Assembly: GCA_037783545.1 (NCBI GenBank)
Contig: JBBELK010000534.1
Span: 930,001-994,000, forward strand
From: Henricia sp. BOLD:AAB3569
Lineage: Eukaryota > Echinodermata > Asteroidea > Spinulosida > Echinasteridae
Direction of reading: 5' to 3'
Length of the DNA stretch: 64,000 nt
Shown: positions 1-12,078 of the stretch, piece after piece
Numbering within the stretch: the stretch's first letter is position 1
Layout of the letters: each line of letters starts with the position of its first letter
Translations under genes and position numbers: made by a program
The notes under the pieces: model-generated
The model's database searches: none
What the model saw: only the letters and a program-made list of their open reading frames with translations
What the model was told of the DNA's origin: nothing

Positions 1-679
1 TTCATTAGCTTTGTTGGTTTTTGAATTAAGGAATGGCATTGGCCAGTACAGTCGAGGTGCAAAATGCCAATGTCCGGCACGCGGGCGTGAAATTTAATTT
101 GTTTGGCGCCAATGCAAGTAATACATTTTATCAGAATGGAAAGAAGTGATACGGAAGCCCAAAGTGGGTATATCAGACTTTGAAAATCCTAAGGGTTTTT
201 ATTTTTTGAAAAGGTATTGACAAATTTTAAATTAGTATATACCGACAGCCTCGTTTCAGATGATGCTGAAGTTATTACGTCACGCGTCTGTTCGAATTAG
301 CACTGGTCCGTTGGCCAAATGACAGTTGAAATTGTTTCGGGCCAGTTGGAAAGCCTCCCCAAATGGTCCGCCTGGCCAGTTGATATAAATCCGACCCATG
401 CCGTAACTCACACATTGTCTTACCCTGCTAAAAAATATGCATTAGGTAGGGTATTTCCCTGTTTATTCACTGGTTAAATCAAACAACTAGCTGTGAGTTA
501 TTAAAAAAAGTAAAGAAATACAAATAAAGAAATTTGAACCGGGCCACTTGAAATGCCGACGGCCGGGCCAGTAAAGACTGACGCCAACTGGCCCTGTTGG
601 CTAATTGGGGAAAACATTAAAGGCAAACACTGCTGAGTCTCTAGTTCACTTGCAAATATTATCACAAAAGAAAGCACTG

Positions 680-1005
680 AAACCACACACCCCCATTTTT
701 CCCATGGGTGCCGAGATTTTGATACCATATCATTTGTCATTTTTCTCATTACCATTCTGAAATTTCACGCTCTCATTCCGTATATTTTCATTGATATCGT
801 TGACAAAACTACCGATGTTTTGTAAACTAATTTATCCGGTTCCATAAAGCAGTGTGCAGTGATTACACCAACCTTTTTGCTTCTACATCCAATTGGAGAT
901 TGCAAATTTCCTGTTTTGTTTCTCCTATGCTTGTGTATTTTGTGTAATTGTTCGGTTAAAACGAAATCCATTTTCTTGAAAAAATCTGAACAAGCTCCAT
1001 AAACA
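680..1005 (-). repeat. MITE family D, copy 1
   Basis: This resembles the 330-bp family seen again near 9.4, 19.0, 21.5, 22.8, 28.7, 29.4, 30.2 and 51.9 kb. Shared blocks include CCCATGGGTG near one end, CAATTGGAGATTGCAAATTTCC, and an AGCTCC end. The left terminus is degraded. Confidence 0.7.
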
Positions 1006-1850
1006 GAGGGTAGTGTTAGAAACGCTAACTATCCTCAAATTAAACGTGTACCAACTTCCCTTTAATATATTTTCTTTCGTCTCGTTTTCTCAGCGTCTTA
1101 AGATCGATTCTCTGTTTCGTTCCACGAGAGACTCTGAAATGTGTCTAGCACGTCTGATTTTGAAGTTTTTAATTTTCCACGAGATCTCGGGTCTTGTTTC
1201 TGACAGCGGCTCGTTCGTTACATGCATAATCTATGCAGTCTGAGACGGGACCAAGCCGGTGTCTCTGCTGTGCTGTGCGCTCGTATATCCTCTTCAAGCC
1301 CCGATGCATCTTTGGAATGACCCAAAATTTTATACATGAGTTTACAAGAAAAAAAACGTTGATAGTAACAACTGAAGGTGGTTTTTACCATTTACTTAAA
1401 ACACAAAAGCTTGCATGCATGTTTTGTTTTGTTTTGTTTTTAACAAGTTTTCTGAAGCACTGTCGCATCTATATGTAGCTGACATTTCTGCAGGCTATAG
1501 TTTACCAACATTCTTCTTTAGATATGTTAGGCCTATGCCCTTATTCCAGGAATCAGTGAAAGGGTTTTAAAACTAGCATTAGAACTATCGCTTATTTAGC
1601 GTAACGGACATTGGCATTTATGTGAATTGATCCGATTCTTGCGTTATCAGAAATTATTTTGAAAATTGCATGTACTTTCAATGAGCACATTTCCACACAT
1701 TGGTAACTGCTAAGCATTGTCCTAAAAAATACACATGCACACACAGTGTAATTTTTACCGATTTATCTCAAATTTTAGCAAATTCGGGCTGAGCTTCATA
1801 ATATTTGCTCGTGTTTAGCTATACACGTTTGACGGTAATAGGTTCCTAAT

Positions 1851-1986
1851 TTAAAGGCACAGGCTCGTCAGCAATACGCGCGCGCCAAATTCGTGCCACG
1901 AAATACGCAGCTCCACAGCATGGAGCTGCGTATTTTGTGGCACGAATTTGGCGCGCGCGTATTGCTGACGAGCCTGTGCCTTTTAA
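1851..1986. repeat. MITE family A, copy 1: near-perfect palindrome with TTAA ends
   Basis: The element begins TTAAAGGCACAGGCTC and ends with the reverse complement. The two arms pair almost completely over about 60 bp each, through the motif GCGCGCGCCAAATTCGTGCC, leaving almost no loop. Other copies lie at 8580, 30009, 41099 and 48406. TTAA at both ends fits target duplication by a piggyBac- or Kolobok-type transposase; that assignment is inference. Confidence 0.9.
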
Positions 1987-3099
1987 GTTAGCAGAATTAA
2001 GTAAGATTTTAAAATTATATCAAGATTTCCTTGCTCGTATATCTTTGAAAATTATCAAAGTTCTTTTAATAACATCAACTGAGCGTTTTAAAAATTATTA
2101 TTGCTGAATATCGATCCATCGTAAAAACAAATACTTGACCAATTTTCGCCTCTGGTTGTAGGTTTGTGTACGTGTATAACCAACTTGATCCGGGGTTCCG
2201 GCATCGATCCGATATCGACCTTATATTTACCATGGTTTTAACATTTGACCTATACAGTTGTTTGAGCGACCCAGGTGCATTTGTTGTAATGTTAATTGAC
2301 TAACGGATATATTTTAGGGGAAAAGCATTAGGCAGACGTAATCTAATGAAAAACGTTTGTAAACTAGCCAGGAGAAATTTCAGCTGTACAGAAAACCTTT
2401 GAAATCCATACGTGGATTTTGTGAATGCTAAAATATGAGTCGCCATGCTTATTTTAAAAACCACCTTTAGTAATTGTTAATTGTCTGCAGAAAGGCATCA
2501 TTTTCGACAGAAAAAAAGTGTGGTGTATTTGTTGCCACTGTCATCAATACTTCTTAACTCGGGAATGAAAATGTTGGGTCATTGCAACAAAATGCCATTA
2601 GGGACTGGGTAATTCCCAAAATTAGGGGTCCAAAATGTTTGGTGTCCCAGTTATGTACGACACCCTGTGCATCAAAAATCGCCACTCATGATCACAGATT
2701 TTCGGATTTTCAGGATAATAGACTGTGGTCTGTCTGTGATTACAGGAGACCGCACCAATTTCTTGAATATTTTGTTCTGTAATTACTGGAAAATATTTGA
2801 AACAAAAGACCATAAAGGCTCGTAATTTGTTCCATTATATTGAATATGAATTTGGTGTCCCGGGTTACTATACGCCAATGAAAATTAGCTGTAGAATGAG
2901 TTTGCATTAACCTTGGTGCCTTATCCACACACAAACGTTAAATTTAAGTGGTATTTATGGAAATAAAAATAAATATTTTTTTCTGGAAAACCCCTTTCAA
3001 TCACTAAACACACTTGAAAAAATGGGAATTACCCTTTAAGACGAGAACATACATGTAATAGAATACTCAGTAAAAACGCCACCCTGTGTGTTGCTAAGG

Positions 3100-3235
3100 T
3101 CACTGGGTCTACACTAAAACCAGTGAACTGTTTCTCTGCACTTTACCAATGGACGTTTCAGATTACCAGCCAATGTTTAGACCCAATTACCATGGCAACT
3201 GACGTCACACTTTTTGACAAAAAGTCACATTGTGC
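3100..3235. repeat. repeat family H, copy 1
   Basis: It contains CTGGGTCTACACTAAAA and, inverted, TTTAGACCCA with TACCATGGCAACTGACGTCA. The same arrangement occurs at about 32842-33003 and 44522-44655, so this is a short MITE-like family with inverted ends. Confidence 0.55.
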
Positions 3236-3857
3236 ACGTTAATTAGACGCCGATAGCATAGTTCAAATAAGCTACTGATGCGCACTAAAACATTTCATTT
3301 TTGAATGTTTAGCAAATGAGTATTTACATGTACATTGACTTTTGCCTTTAATGTCAAGTTTTAATCCTTGAATCTCATGAGCTGAAGATCCGAGCGGATG
3401 ACATTTCACATTTGTATCTATTTTAGCAACATCGCCAACACCCCCAAACCGCGCACCGTGCAAACGGCGGCCCGTACTACCCGCGCGAGCGATCAATGCC
3501 ATGCACGGTCGATACTGGGCAGGTGGCGGACATTGCGAAAACTCCGCATCCGGCATATTTTCGTTGGTAATTTCTGCGCGAATTCCATCTGCCATTTTTA
3601 GCATGCATGATCTGCATTTTAGTGAAGAGAATATGGAATTGTTACGGTACTATATATATTGATTTTTTTCCTCGGATTTGGCGCGAATTCTACGCACGCA
3701 AGTCGTAGGTTGAATAAAATCGTACGCCCTTGAACTTTCACGAAGATGTAAAAGATATTTCTTAAAGGCATATTACATGATTGGAAAACTTTTGAAAACA
3801 GGAACAACAGCATTACTTAACTAAAGAAAAATGTTGATAAACTGCCTTGTAGAAATT

Positions 3858-4066
3858 ACAGCCACGGTTTCCATTGCATGGAGTGACTACAGGAGCATTG
3901 CTACCCCCTCTGGATGGAATGCCAGTCCATCGAAGGGATACTCCCTGCAGTTAGTTGGGTTTCCCAATCAATGTCTAAGGACACAACGCGATAGCAGTGA
4001 CAAGGCTTCGAACCGTGGACCAAGCACCCGAAAGTCCGACGCGCTATCCACTGGACCACCACGTCT
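3858..4066 (-). repeat. tRNA-derived SINE (type 1)
   Basis: Read on the minus strand, a tRNA-like head (GTGGTCCAGTGGATAGCGCG then GGTTCGAAGCC) is followed by a body containing CGATGGACTGGCATTCCATC and ACTCCATGCAATGGAAACCG. A body of this kind recurs in SINEs of many marine invertebrates. I recall it as a widely shared metazoan SINE domain but cannot name the family with certainty. It sits inside a broken copy of family E. Confidence 0.65.
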
Positions 4067-4349
4067 CCTACTGCAAATGATTTGTGATTTTTTTAAAAAA
4101 TAAGTTCGGCGCAAGGGCCATACGTTTGTGAGGTTTTGTTTAACGACATAGCAGCTGCAATATGAAGTTAACACCTTAAGATGCGCAGCGGTACTCGAGT
4201 GTCGCTCCGAAGTGTTGAACTGAACACGCCCCCACGAAACAAGACACAAAGATTCTCAGATACGTAGATCGAAAAATATCTTTCAAGTTCGCGCCTTTTT
4301 TTTAATACGGCAGTGTCATGCAATAGGTGGCGTGATGTGCATGCGAAAT

Positions 4350-4480
4350 ACAGTCAAGTCTGCTATTAAGGCCACCTTGATAAAGAGGCAACCTGTTTAT
4401 AGTGGCCACCCGTCTTTGGTCCCAAATGTCATATGTAAAATGCTTAAAGCGACCTTCATAAACGGTTGCTTATAAGCACG
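4350..4480. repeat. GTGGCCACTATAA-type interspersed repeat
   Basis: The block with GGCCACC, TTGATAAAGAGGCAACC and TTTATAGTGGCC matches, in inverse orientation, the sequence flanking the SINE at 35587-35730. No coding content is seen. Confidence 0.55.
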
Positions 4481-5399
4481 TAAAATAGTACCTTTGTAGG
4501 AGAAATTGCCAAATAAAGATGCTTTTAAAAAATCGTTTACGAACGATTTTATGACCTATTTATTCAACACAAAAACCATGCATGGATTTTTCAGGCTTTC
4601 TGAAGTATTACTGTATCTATGTGGCTGAAATTTCTACAAGGCAGTTTATCAACATCATCCTTTCGTTATATGTGATGATGTTGTTTCTGGAATTTCTAAA
4701 AAAGGGCCTTTAACATTATTTCGCTCGTTTGATATTACGTTAGAGTCCTACGGGCGGAACAACTCATTTGCATCTTGTATAGGCCTATACGAAAACCGGA
4801 TATTAAACAATTGAACTGTATGCGTGTGTAGACTGTCAGTAAAATATGAATTTAGTAGCTACGGCCCTCGTGATTTGATCTGACGTGTGATTATTAAACG
4901 ACGGCTTAAAAATATAAAACTGCAATATCGCTAAACTGGGAACGCTATAGGCATGTCATAAACACGTTTGTCAGAATATGTTCTGGAAAAAGTGCATTTG
5001 GTTAATCTTTGACACAAATTCGTCTGTTCATGATGTGAAGTTATCGTTTTCAAATAACAGACCGGTACTGTAAAAAATTTTGATTAAAAAACATGTCATT
5101 TTTGGGAGGGGTTTTGATTGAATGGCAAATGAAATTACTCGGTCGTGTCCCAGGTTTGCATGCATGGAATTGGGACACATGACATATATATATACTGCGT
5201 ACAAATTTGTTAGTGAAAATACCGTTAATTACTCGTATCAGAAAATCACTTTGATTTAAATTAGTCAAAATTATGTCTCGTATGACTAACTGGCGAATTA
5301 ACGTCATTTTGATTAACTAATGTTTACACTCTGAATGAGCAGTATATTTTTTGAAGTCGTTAAGTTCGTTTCCGCATTCATGTCTTGTTCTTTATTTTT

Positions 5400-6173
5400 G
5401 TCTACTTTAGCCCCGACCCCCTCCCCCGTTTTTCACTTGGGTGTTAAGATTTCGATACACTATCACCCGTCATATTTTTAGGTTTCGCAAGCGGACGGAT
5501 ACAGATAGCGCGCCCGACGGATACGTCACAGGTTGTGACGTCATACACGTCTCACTATCTGCTAAGCGTTTGCACGGCACGGATATCGAGCTCGCTATGC
5601 GCATAGAGCAAGGAACAGATGCGTAAGCACTAAACGCGCAGTGAAATTTCGGATTTTTAGTGTTTTTCCTCATTTTTCGTTGCGTTTACGTAGCCAGGTT
5701 GAGAAGGGTATGAATTATGAATGTCTACTGTACAAACTTTTTGTGCATTTCAAAGCTTTGGATTAAAAGTAAAATTAGTATCAAAGCTGTGTTGTGCAGG
5801 GTAGTTTTCCCGCTGTCGGAAATAGACACATTTTAGCTAACATGCTGTAGTTTTGAAGTTGCGAATCCACAAAAATACCGCTAACGGTGACGTATATGTG
5901 TACGCGTATCCGTCGGCTTGCGAAACCTCCCTATTATCGTTCTGAAATCCGTACCTTTTCAAGGATATCGTCAAAAAACCACCGATGTTTTGTAAACTAA
6001 TCTATATCCGGTTAAATGTACATACCTACACCAGCCTTGCTTCCACATCCAGATTGGAGATTGCGAATTTCCTGTTTTCTTCCCATGGATAGTATTTTGG
6101 GGAGGTATTTTATTAGATTGTTAGGTTAGAACGAAATAAATTTTCTGGGGAAAATCTACACAAGCTCCTTTAA
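5400..6173 (-). repeat. MITE family D copy 2, interrupted by family M
   Basis: Family D sequence is seen at about 5400-5479 and resumes at 5934-6173, with a family M element between them. The right end AGCTCCTTTAA shares its TTAA with the family E element that starts at 6170. Confidence 0.65.
5480..5933. repeat. repeat family M, copy 1, nested in family D
   Basis: The ends are inverted: TAGGTTTCGCAAGCGGACGG on the left and CCGTCGGCTTGCGAAACCTC on the right. A second copy with the same ends is at 59226-59662. The inside contains TGACGTCATACACGTCTCAC but no plausible transposase frame, so this is a non-autonomous element. Confidence 0.75.
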
Positions 6174-6534
6174 AGGTAGTCTACATGTTTGGTAATAACC
6201 CTCCAAAAAAAACTGGAATATTATCTAAAAGCTTACTTGTTATTAAGATAGTATTGTTAGTATAATCATCCTGTGAAATTATTTCGTCTGAATTGCCTCC
6301 TTTTATGAGAAAAATGACAAAACTATTTCAATCTCCAAAGATCGTCTGTATAGGCGATCTTTGGAGCCATTCATTCATGCACAAAAACCGTGCTTGGATT
6401 TTTTCACGTTTTCTGAAGTATACTGCCTCTATGTGGCTGAAATTTCTACAAGGTAGTTTTTTTGACCTAGGCTTTTAATTACCAGTGAAAATCGTGCTGT
6501 TTTTAACAGTTTACCAAACAGTATACTACCTTAA
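6170..6534. repeat. MITE family E, complete copy with TTAA ends
   Basis: It starts TTAAAGGTAGTCTACATG and ends with the inverse GTATACTACCTTAA. Internal blocks such as TGGATTTTTTCACGTTTTCTG and GTGGCTGAAATTTCTACAAG define family E, whose fragments recur at many places in this window. Confidence 0.75.
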
Positions 6535-6855
6535 TATGCGTAGTCTAGATTCAACTTGTACGCAGCCGGCATCCCAAATGCAACGGCGTATCAGTTACCA
6601 ATCCATTAGCAGATATAGAAGGGGAAAATGGCGATGCTTCAAAGGGAAATATACAGTAACATGACCCTACGTGTTGTTACAAAGTCCCGGAGTATGTAAA
6701 AGGACGTGGGTGGGAACCATAGAAAACTGCCTTGATAAAACGTTTTCCTGAACAAAACCCCGTATTTCCTCTGAAATGAATTTGATACATGTGAAAATAG
6801 ATAAACATTAAATTAACAGTGTGACAACTTTAGGCAATGCCAACATGTACAGCCA

Positions 6856-7440
6856 GGGTGTCCCAGAAAAAACGGAAACCTCGAGATTAAATTGCAAATT
6901 ACTCGGTAATGACTGATAATGTTGGAAAACGGCAATTGCTATCCGTTTCATCACCGTGTCCTCTTTCGTATGACACCAAGAAATCCAGAATACCTTCATG
7001 GATGACTGAGCACTGGTGGTTCAAAGCGACCCTGTCGGAAATAGCTTTGTACCAGATTATAAATAGGTTCATCTGCTGAAACAGATAAACAGGATAAAAA
7101 GACAAATATAATCACTTTATAAATCATTTATTGAAACATAAACTTTCATGTTTTTAATGGGAGCACTATGTGTAAATGATTTTTAAACCGATTGTTGGTC
7201 TTTTTGTTCCGTTTATCTTGTTTGTATCAATGAACTTATTCATATGATTTGGTGTATACAAAGCTATTTCTGACATGGTTTCTTTGAAACATCCGTGCTC
7301 AGTCATCTATGAAGGGTATCCTGGATTTCTTGGTGTCATAAGAAAAAGTACACGGTGATGAAACGGATATTGCCGTTTTTAAATATGATCAGTCTTTACC
7401 GAGTAATACGCAATTTAATCTTCCCTTTTTTCTGGGACAT
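6856..7440. repeat. foldback element with arms over 200 bp
   Basis: The left arm runs from GGGTGTCCCAGAAAAAACGG through CTCGGTAATGACTGAT, CATCACCGTG and ATGGATGACTGAGCAC. The right arm repeats these in reverse order and orientation, ending at TTTCTGGGACAT. Divergence between the arms makes it an old insertion. No transposase frame remains. Confidence 0.75.
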
Positions 7441-7611
7441 AGAGAAAGGAACACACATAGACCGTATCGAATATCCGCCATTTCGTGGGGCAGTTCCTTT
7501 GTTCCTTGAGGACATGCATTGTTGCACATATTGTGCTTCCATTGTTGAACGGTTTAAGTAACAAAAGGTGCCCCACGAAATGGCACCTATTTAATACGGC
7601 CTATCCTTAGG

Positions 7612-7890
7612 CGATTCTGAAATTTTTGAAATCGATTCTAATTCCACTTAGGAATCGCGATTCCATTCGGAATCGATTCCATTTTTAAAACAAAATTTGC
7701 ACTAAAATTAAAAATAAATTCTCGCAAACCTGATACAAAACACTGCTAAATTATTCCAAGAATTATGTAATTTCTGCATCTATTAACATTCAGAATTACT
7801 GGGTATACTTCCTGGAATCGCCAAGATAATGAGAATCGATTCCTCCAAAAGATGGAATCGAAATTTCGATTCACAATTTGGAATCGATTC
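7612..7890. repeat. repeat family F, copy 1 (GGAATCGATTCC-rich)
   Basis: Many GAATCGATTC-type palindromic words cluster at both ends of an AT-rich core. A second copy in opposite orientation lies at 15952-16240 and shares the core CTTCCTGG and CAGAATTAC-type blocks. Confidence 0.65.
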
Positions 7891-8579
7891 TTTTTTTTGT
7901 ACTAATGGGCAATTTATCTCTTTTGGTATTTCTATGGTATTATATGTCATTTCTTTTGAGGTGTTAGTTTTGTTTTGGTTCCGAAAAACGTTCAACAGAG
8001 AGGAAAAAAAACTAGTTTTTGTTCTGTGTGCTTTCACGCAGGAGGATGCGAAGTAAATTGCCGTGCCCTGAGTTAAATCCATTAAGTGAAAGGAGTGTAG
8101 CTTAAGTGCACTTAATAACAACACGCGCCAAGTAATCCATTTAGTCTACGAACCGGCAAGTTCTGGACAGTTCGAGCAAGTTCGGGTCGTTTTCTGGCCC
8201 GAACGCAGTCTAAGGCAAGTTCGATTGACGACTTTACAGGGTGTTAAAAAAAGGACACCCAGACAAATGTTGATAAATTAATTCTGTATTTTTTTTTGTA
8301 CATATGTATACATGTTGGTAGACATACGTTTCAAGCTATTATAACGTCATGATCATGTTATGAATTTCATACCTGAATAAACAGGGGCTAGTTTTGTAAA
8401 CAAAGGTTAAATTAATTTGCGTGGAAAAAATGGAAGATGCAAAACAGGATCAAGGAGCATGAGAAGTCGATTTGAGATGTCCTTTCCTTGCTATCAGTTT
8501 TTTAAATGTTCAGCTAGATAGGTCCTCCTCCACGTGACCGTCTTTTTTTCCCTTCTGCACACAGATGTTTATTGCACAC

Positions 8580-8720
8580 TTAAAGGCACAGGCTCGTCAG
8601 TAATGCGCGCGCGCCAAATTCGTGCCACGAAATACGCAGCTCCGTGTCTTTTCTATGGAACTGCGTAATTCGTGGCACGAATTTGGCGCGCGCGCATTAC
8701 TGACGAGCCTGTGCCTTTAA
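8580..8720. repeat. MITE family A, copy 2
   Basis: This is the same palindrome as at 1851, with TTAA at both ends and a short loop around TCTTTTCTATGG. Its right TTAA (8717-8720) is also the left TTAA of the next element. Confidence 0.9.
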
Positions 8721-8884
8721 AGCGGGCCTCCCACTGTGCGATTTTTGCAACGAATTTCCCACGAATTGGTACGATTTTGTACGATTACCAGAAACTGTCT
8801 ATAGACTCTACACACAATCGTACTTAATCGTAGCTAATCGTAGGAAATTCGTGGCAAAAATCGCACAGTGGGAGGCCCGCTTAA
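8717..8884. repeat. MITE family B, copy 1
   Basis: This is a palindromic element of about 168 bp. It starts TTAAAGCGGGCCTCCCACTG and ends CAGTGGGAGGCCCGCTTAA. The arms carry repeated ACGATT and ACGAATT words, so the hairpin is long and imperfect. It shares TTAA with its neighbour on each side. Confidence 0.9.
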
Positions 8885-9048
8885 AGCGGGTCTTCCACTG
8901 TGCGATTTTTGCTACGAAATAGGTACGATTAGCTACGAATTGGTACAATAACCAGAGACTGTCTATAGACTCTACACACAATCGTAGCAAATCGTAGCCA
9001 ATCGTACCTAATTCGTGGCAAAAATCGCACAGTGGGAGGCCCGCTTAA
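8881..9048. repeat. MITE family B, copy 2
   Basis: This second copy stands directly behind copy 1, with the TTAA at 8881-8884 in common. It starts TTAAAGCGGGTCTTCCACTG. The run A-B-B forms one 470-bp block of three hairpins. Confidence 0.9.
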
Positions 9049-9438
9049 CACCAATCACTGCTCCTTTCGCAGATCAAATTCCTAGTTACACGATAGAACA
9101 TTGTCTTTGGATATCATCATACAGAATAATGTTGGATGTAGTTTTTTTAGCAAATGTATACTCGTATTATGTGTGCTTGTGTGGCACTGCAGTGTGCTCA
9201 TCACTTTTTTGGCTAAATAGACGTTGGTTTGGTAACGAATAATTCCAAGACTATGCGCAAACCATGAGGATATATTCCACCGCCGCTCAGCCGCTCGTCT
9301 CCCCCGGCCCCCCTCCTCATTCTTCTTACGTCAATATTCTGAATCTCCCGTTGCCATAGAAACGCAGTCATAAATAATCTGCTGCGCGAGTGCACTTTAG
9401 TCTCTGACGCACTCTTTGTTAGATTTTTCAGACCTACA

Positions 9439-9797
9439 TTAAAGGAGCGTGACCAGATCACTTTTTTGACACCCCCCCCCCCATTTTTCTCAGGGGTGTT
9501 GATATTTTGATACCATATCATTTGTCATATTATTCTCATTACCATTCTGAAATTTCGAGCTCTCAATATTTTCAAGGATGTCCTAAAAAAAACACCGACA
9601 TTTTGTAAACTGATTTATCCAGTTATACAAAAAGCAAAGCAGTGATTACCGCAACCTTTTTTGCTTCCACATACAAATTGGAGATTTAAATTTCCTAGCT
9701 GTTTTCTTTCCATGGATAGTATTTTGGGGAGGTATTTATATGATTGTTAGGTTAGAACGAAATCAGTTTTCTAGACAAATGTGGACCAGCTCCCAAA
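9439..9797 (-). repeat. MITE family D, copy 3
   Basis: It starts TTAAAGGAGCGTGACCAGAT, passes through a C-run and CATTTTTCTCAGGGGTG, and ends near GACCAGCTCCC. This is one of the fullest family D copies in the window. Confidence 0.75.
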
Positions 9798-10189
9798 CAT
9801 GATGTACTTTTTCAGTGGGCAAAATGTGCAATAACAAGTACACAAAGGCATTAAAGGCTAACATAGCACATAATAATGAGAGGCTTAATTAATAGATATT
9901 TTATTTTATTTTTAATGTTCATTCTTCTTTAGTTAAAAAAGGAAAAATGTCCAATTATGTATAATTGGGACACCGAGTAACGTATATAGGACGTGTGTGC
10001 ATGGGAAGAGTTGAATATAGATATAGTGTTATCATCATGCAGTAAAATGACTTGTACATTTTCAAACATTTTGTTGCCCAAAATTCCTTTCATGTTAGAA
10101 TTTTGGGAAGAGTCTTAAAGGACCATGAGATTAAACATCGATTTATGCTTTATCTTTGTTTTATACAATGATTTACTATAATTGTGTAT

Positions 10190-10560
10190 GCTATATTAAA
10201 AACATTAACAGATTAGAGGCCCATTGTATCATTTGCAATGACCCAATTTTGTTTTTCATGAGTTGACAAGAAAAACCTTACTCAAAGTGTTGATAGCAAT
10301 GGTAACAAACACCACATTAATATATTTCCGCCCAAAATGGTATTTCATGTTGGACATTGACAACCGAAGGTGGTTTTCTAAAAAAGTCCCATCATGCAGG
10401 GGACTTTTTTAGCATTCACTTTTACCATTTACTTCTGAAGCATTGATGCATCTATGTAGCTAAAATTTCTTCAGGCTAGTTTATCAACATTCTTCCTTAG
10501 ATATGTTACACTCTCATTCCACGAATCTGTAAAAAGGTTTTATCTTACAAATGATGGCCT
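10190..10560. repeat. family E-like repeat
   Basis: Blocks TTGCAATGACCCAATTTTG, GTTGATAGCAATGGTAACAA and TCTATGTAGCTAAAATTTCT occur in the order typical of family E. A further copy of this type follows at about 11160-11470. No coding content. Confidence 0.65.
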
Positions 10561-12078
10561 TTAAAGGGCTCTGACATGCTAAACAACTTTTTGCCTAATC
10601 TTTGCTTCATATGATGGATTACTTGTTCAACAAGACATGCTATTGCTTGTTTGGATGTAAAATCAATAAAAGGTAGCCTTTTTCAACTTTGAAGATTTCA
10701 TTGCAATAAACCACAGACAGAGGGCGCTGTTTTGAGTGCATCACGCAAGGAAGACAGAAGGGAAAAATTGAGAAAAAACATAAGACTTCAAGTTCGACTT
10801 GTGGCAAATTGCTGCGGTTTTCTCCCCCAGTTTTATCATGGCTTACAACAGGAAACATGTAGAACAAACTCAAACAGTCATGGATTACAAAAGTTCCAGG
10901 ACGTTTGAGAAAAAAGTGGAATCTTTTGTGCACAGTTGAATGTGATTTTCCTGTGTTTGCCTCTTGTGACATCGTGACCTTGGTCATGAATATGCATATT
11001 TGCATTAGCATAAAAACTAAAAACCTTAGTTTTAACCCCCAAAACAAGCTCCAAATAGGATTTTTCTGATTGTAACTGAGTATATTGGTTTTATAGCATA
11101 GATGTCATTGATAAAAATCCCAAATAAGGGGCCCTTTAAACAATTATTGATAGGCACTCTTAGTGTTTAAATCCTCCTCATTTTACTTCATGAGTTGACA
11201 AGAAAAATCCGACTAAAAGTGTTGATAGCAATGGTAACAAACACCACATGAATATTCCCCGTGTAGAATGTGAGAGAAATTGCTAATCAAAGGTGTTTAA
11301 AAAAAAAAAAATCGTTTGCAAGCATTTTTTCACCATTCATTCAACCCCCCAAAACATGCATGGATTTTAAAGTTTTCTGAAGTATTACTGTATCTATGTG
11401 GTTAAATTTCTACGAGGCAAATCATCAACATTATTTGTTAGTTGTGTAATGCTGTTGTCCCTACAGGATTACGTTTTTAAAAAATCTGCAAAATGATGTA
11501 TATAGGCCTAATGACCTTTATAAATCGGAAATTTAAAAGATAATTAAAATAATTTAAAAGTCGACTTTTAAAAATAGATTAAAAGTCGGAAATAAAAAGA
11601 TAATTGTTTATTTTTTCCGCCTCAAAATATTTATTCATGGTTAATTAAGGCCTTTCTTATTAAGTTCACTACAAACACATCTTGTCTCTACATGTAGTTT
11701 TACAATGTGAATGACGTCATCGTTCACTGGTTACGCATGTACGGTCAATCAGTCTATAATTCCGTAGCTACATGCGTCTATTTTCAGACATTTTTGAAGC
11801 ATTTTTTTCCCAGTCTTCAAACACACCCTTTTAAAGCGATGTAGAGCTTTGTTTATTAGTATAGGCCATTAAGAGTTTCGGACAAGAACTTGCTTAGGCC
11901 TACTAAAGACGGGTATTGAACAAAATAAACAATTAGATTATGTTTTTTTGTATAATGCTTCGCCAATTTCGTGAAATCTGACGGCAGTTGTACACGCGGA
12001 AAATTAAGCACCTTTCTATAGCCACGGGCGAGGTTGTAGTAGTGTTTTCAAAGGGAGAAATATCCGCTGTGTATAGGC

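Larger units (their letters stand above)
1..12078. other. gene-free, repeat-rich region
   Basis: I see no gene I can support in these 12 kb. The stretch holds copies of families A, B, D, E, F, H and M, a foldback at 6856-7440, and one SINE on the minus strand near 3858-4066. The open frames are short, mostly lie inside repeats, and show no family resemblance. One CpG-rich, unique-looking patch at about 3390-3600 could be a first exon on the minus strand; it is treated as a finding. Confidence 0.7.

Noticed and set aside
8717-9048. CRISPR-like array of spaced ACGATT repeats
   Set aside because: The repeats are palindromic MITE arms in an animal genome, with no regular repeat-spacer pattern.
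10640-11047. 135-codon minus-strand open frame
   Set aside because: It is the longest frame in the first 12 kb, but the reading has no motif and sits between repeat fragments. AT-rich chance frames of this size are expected.
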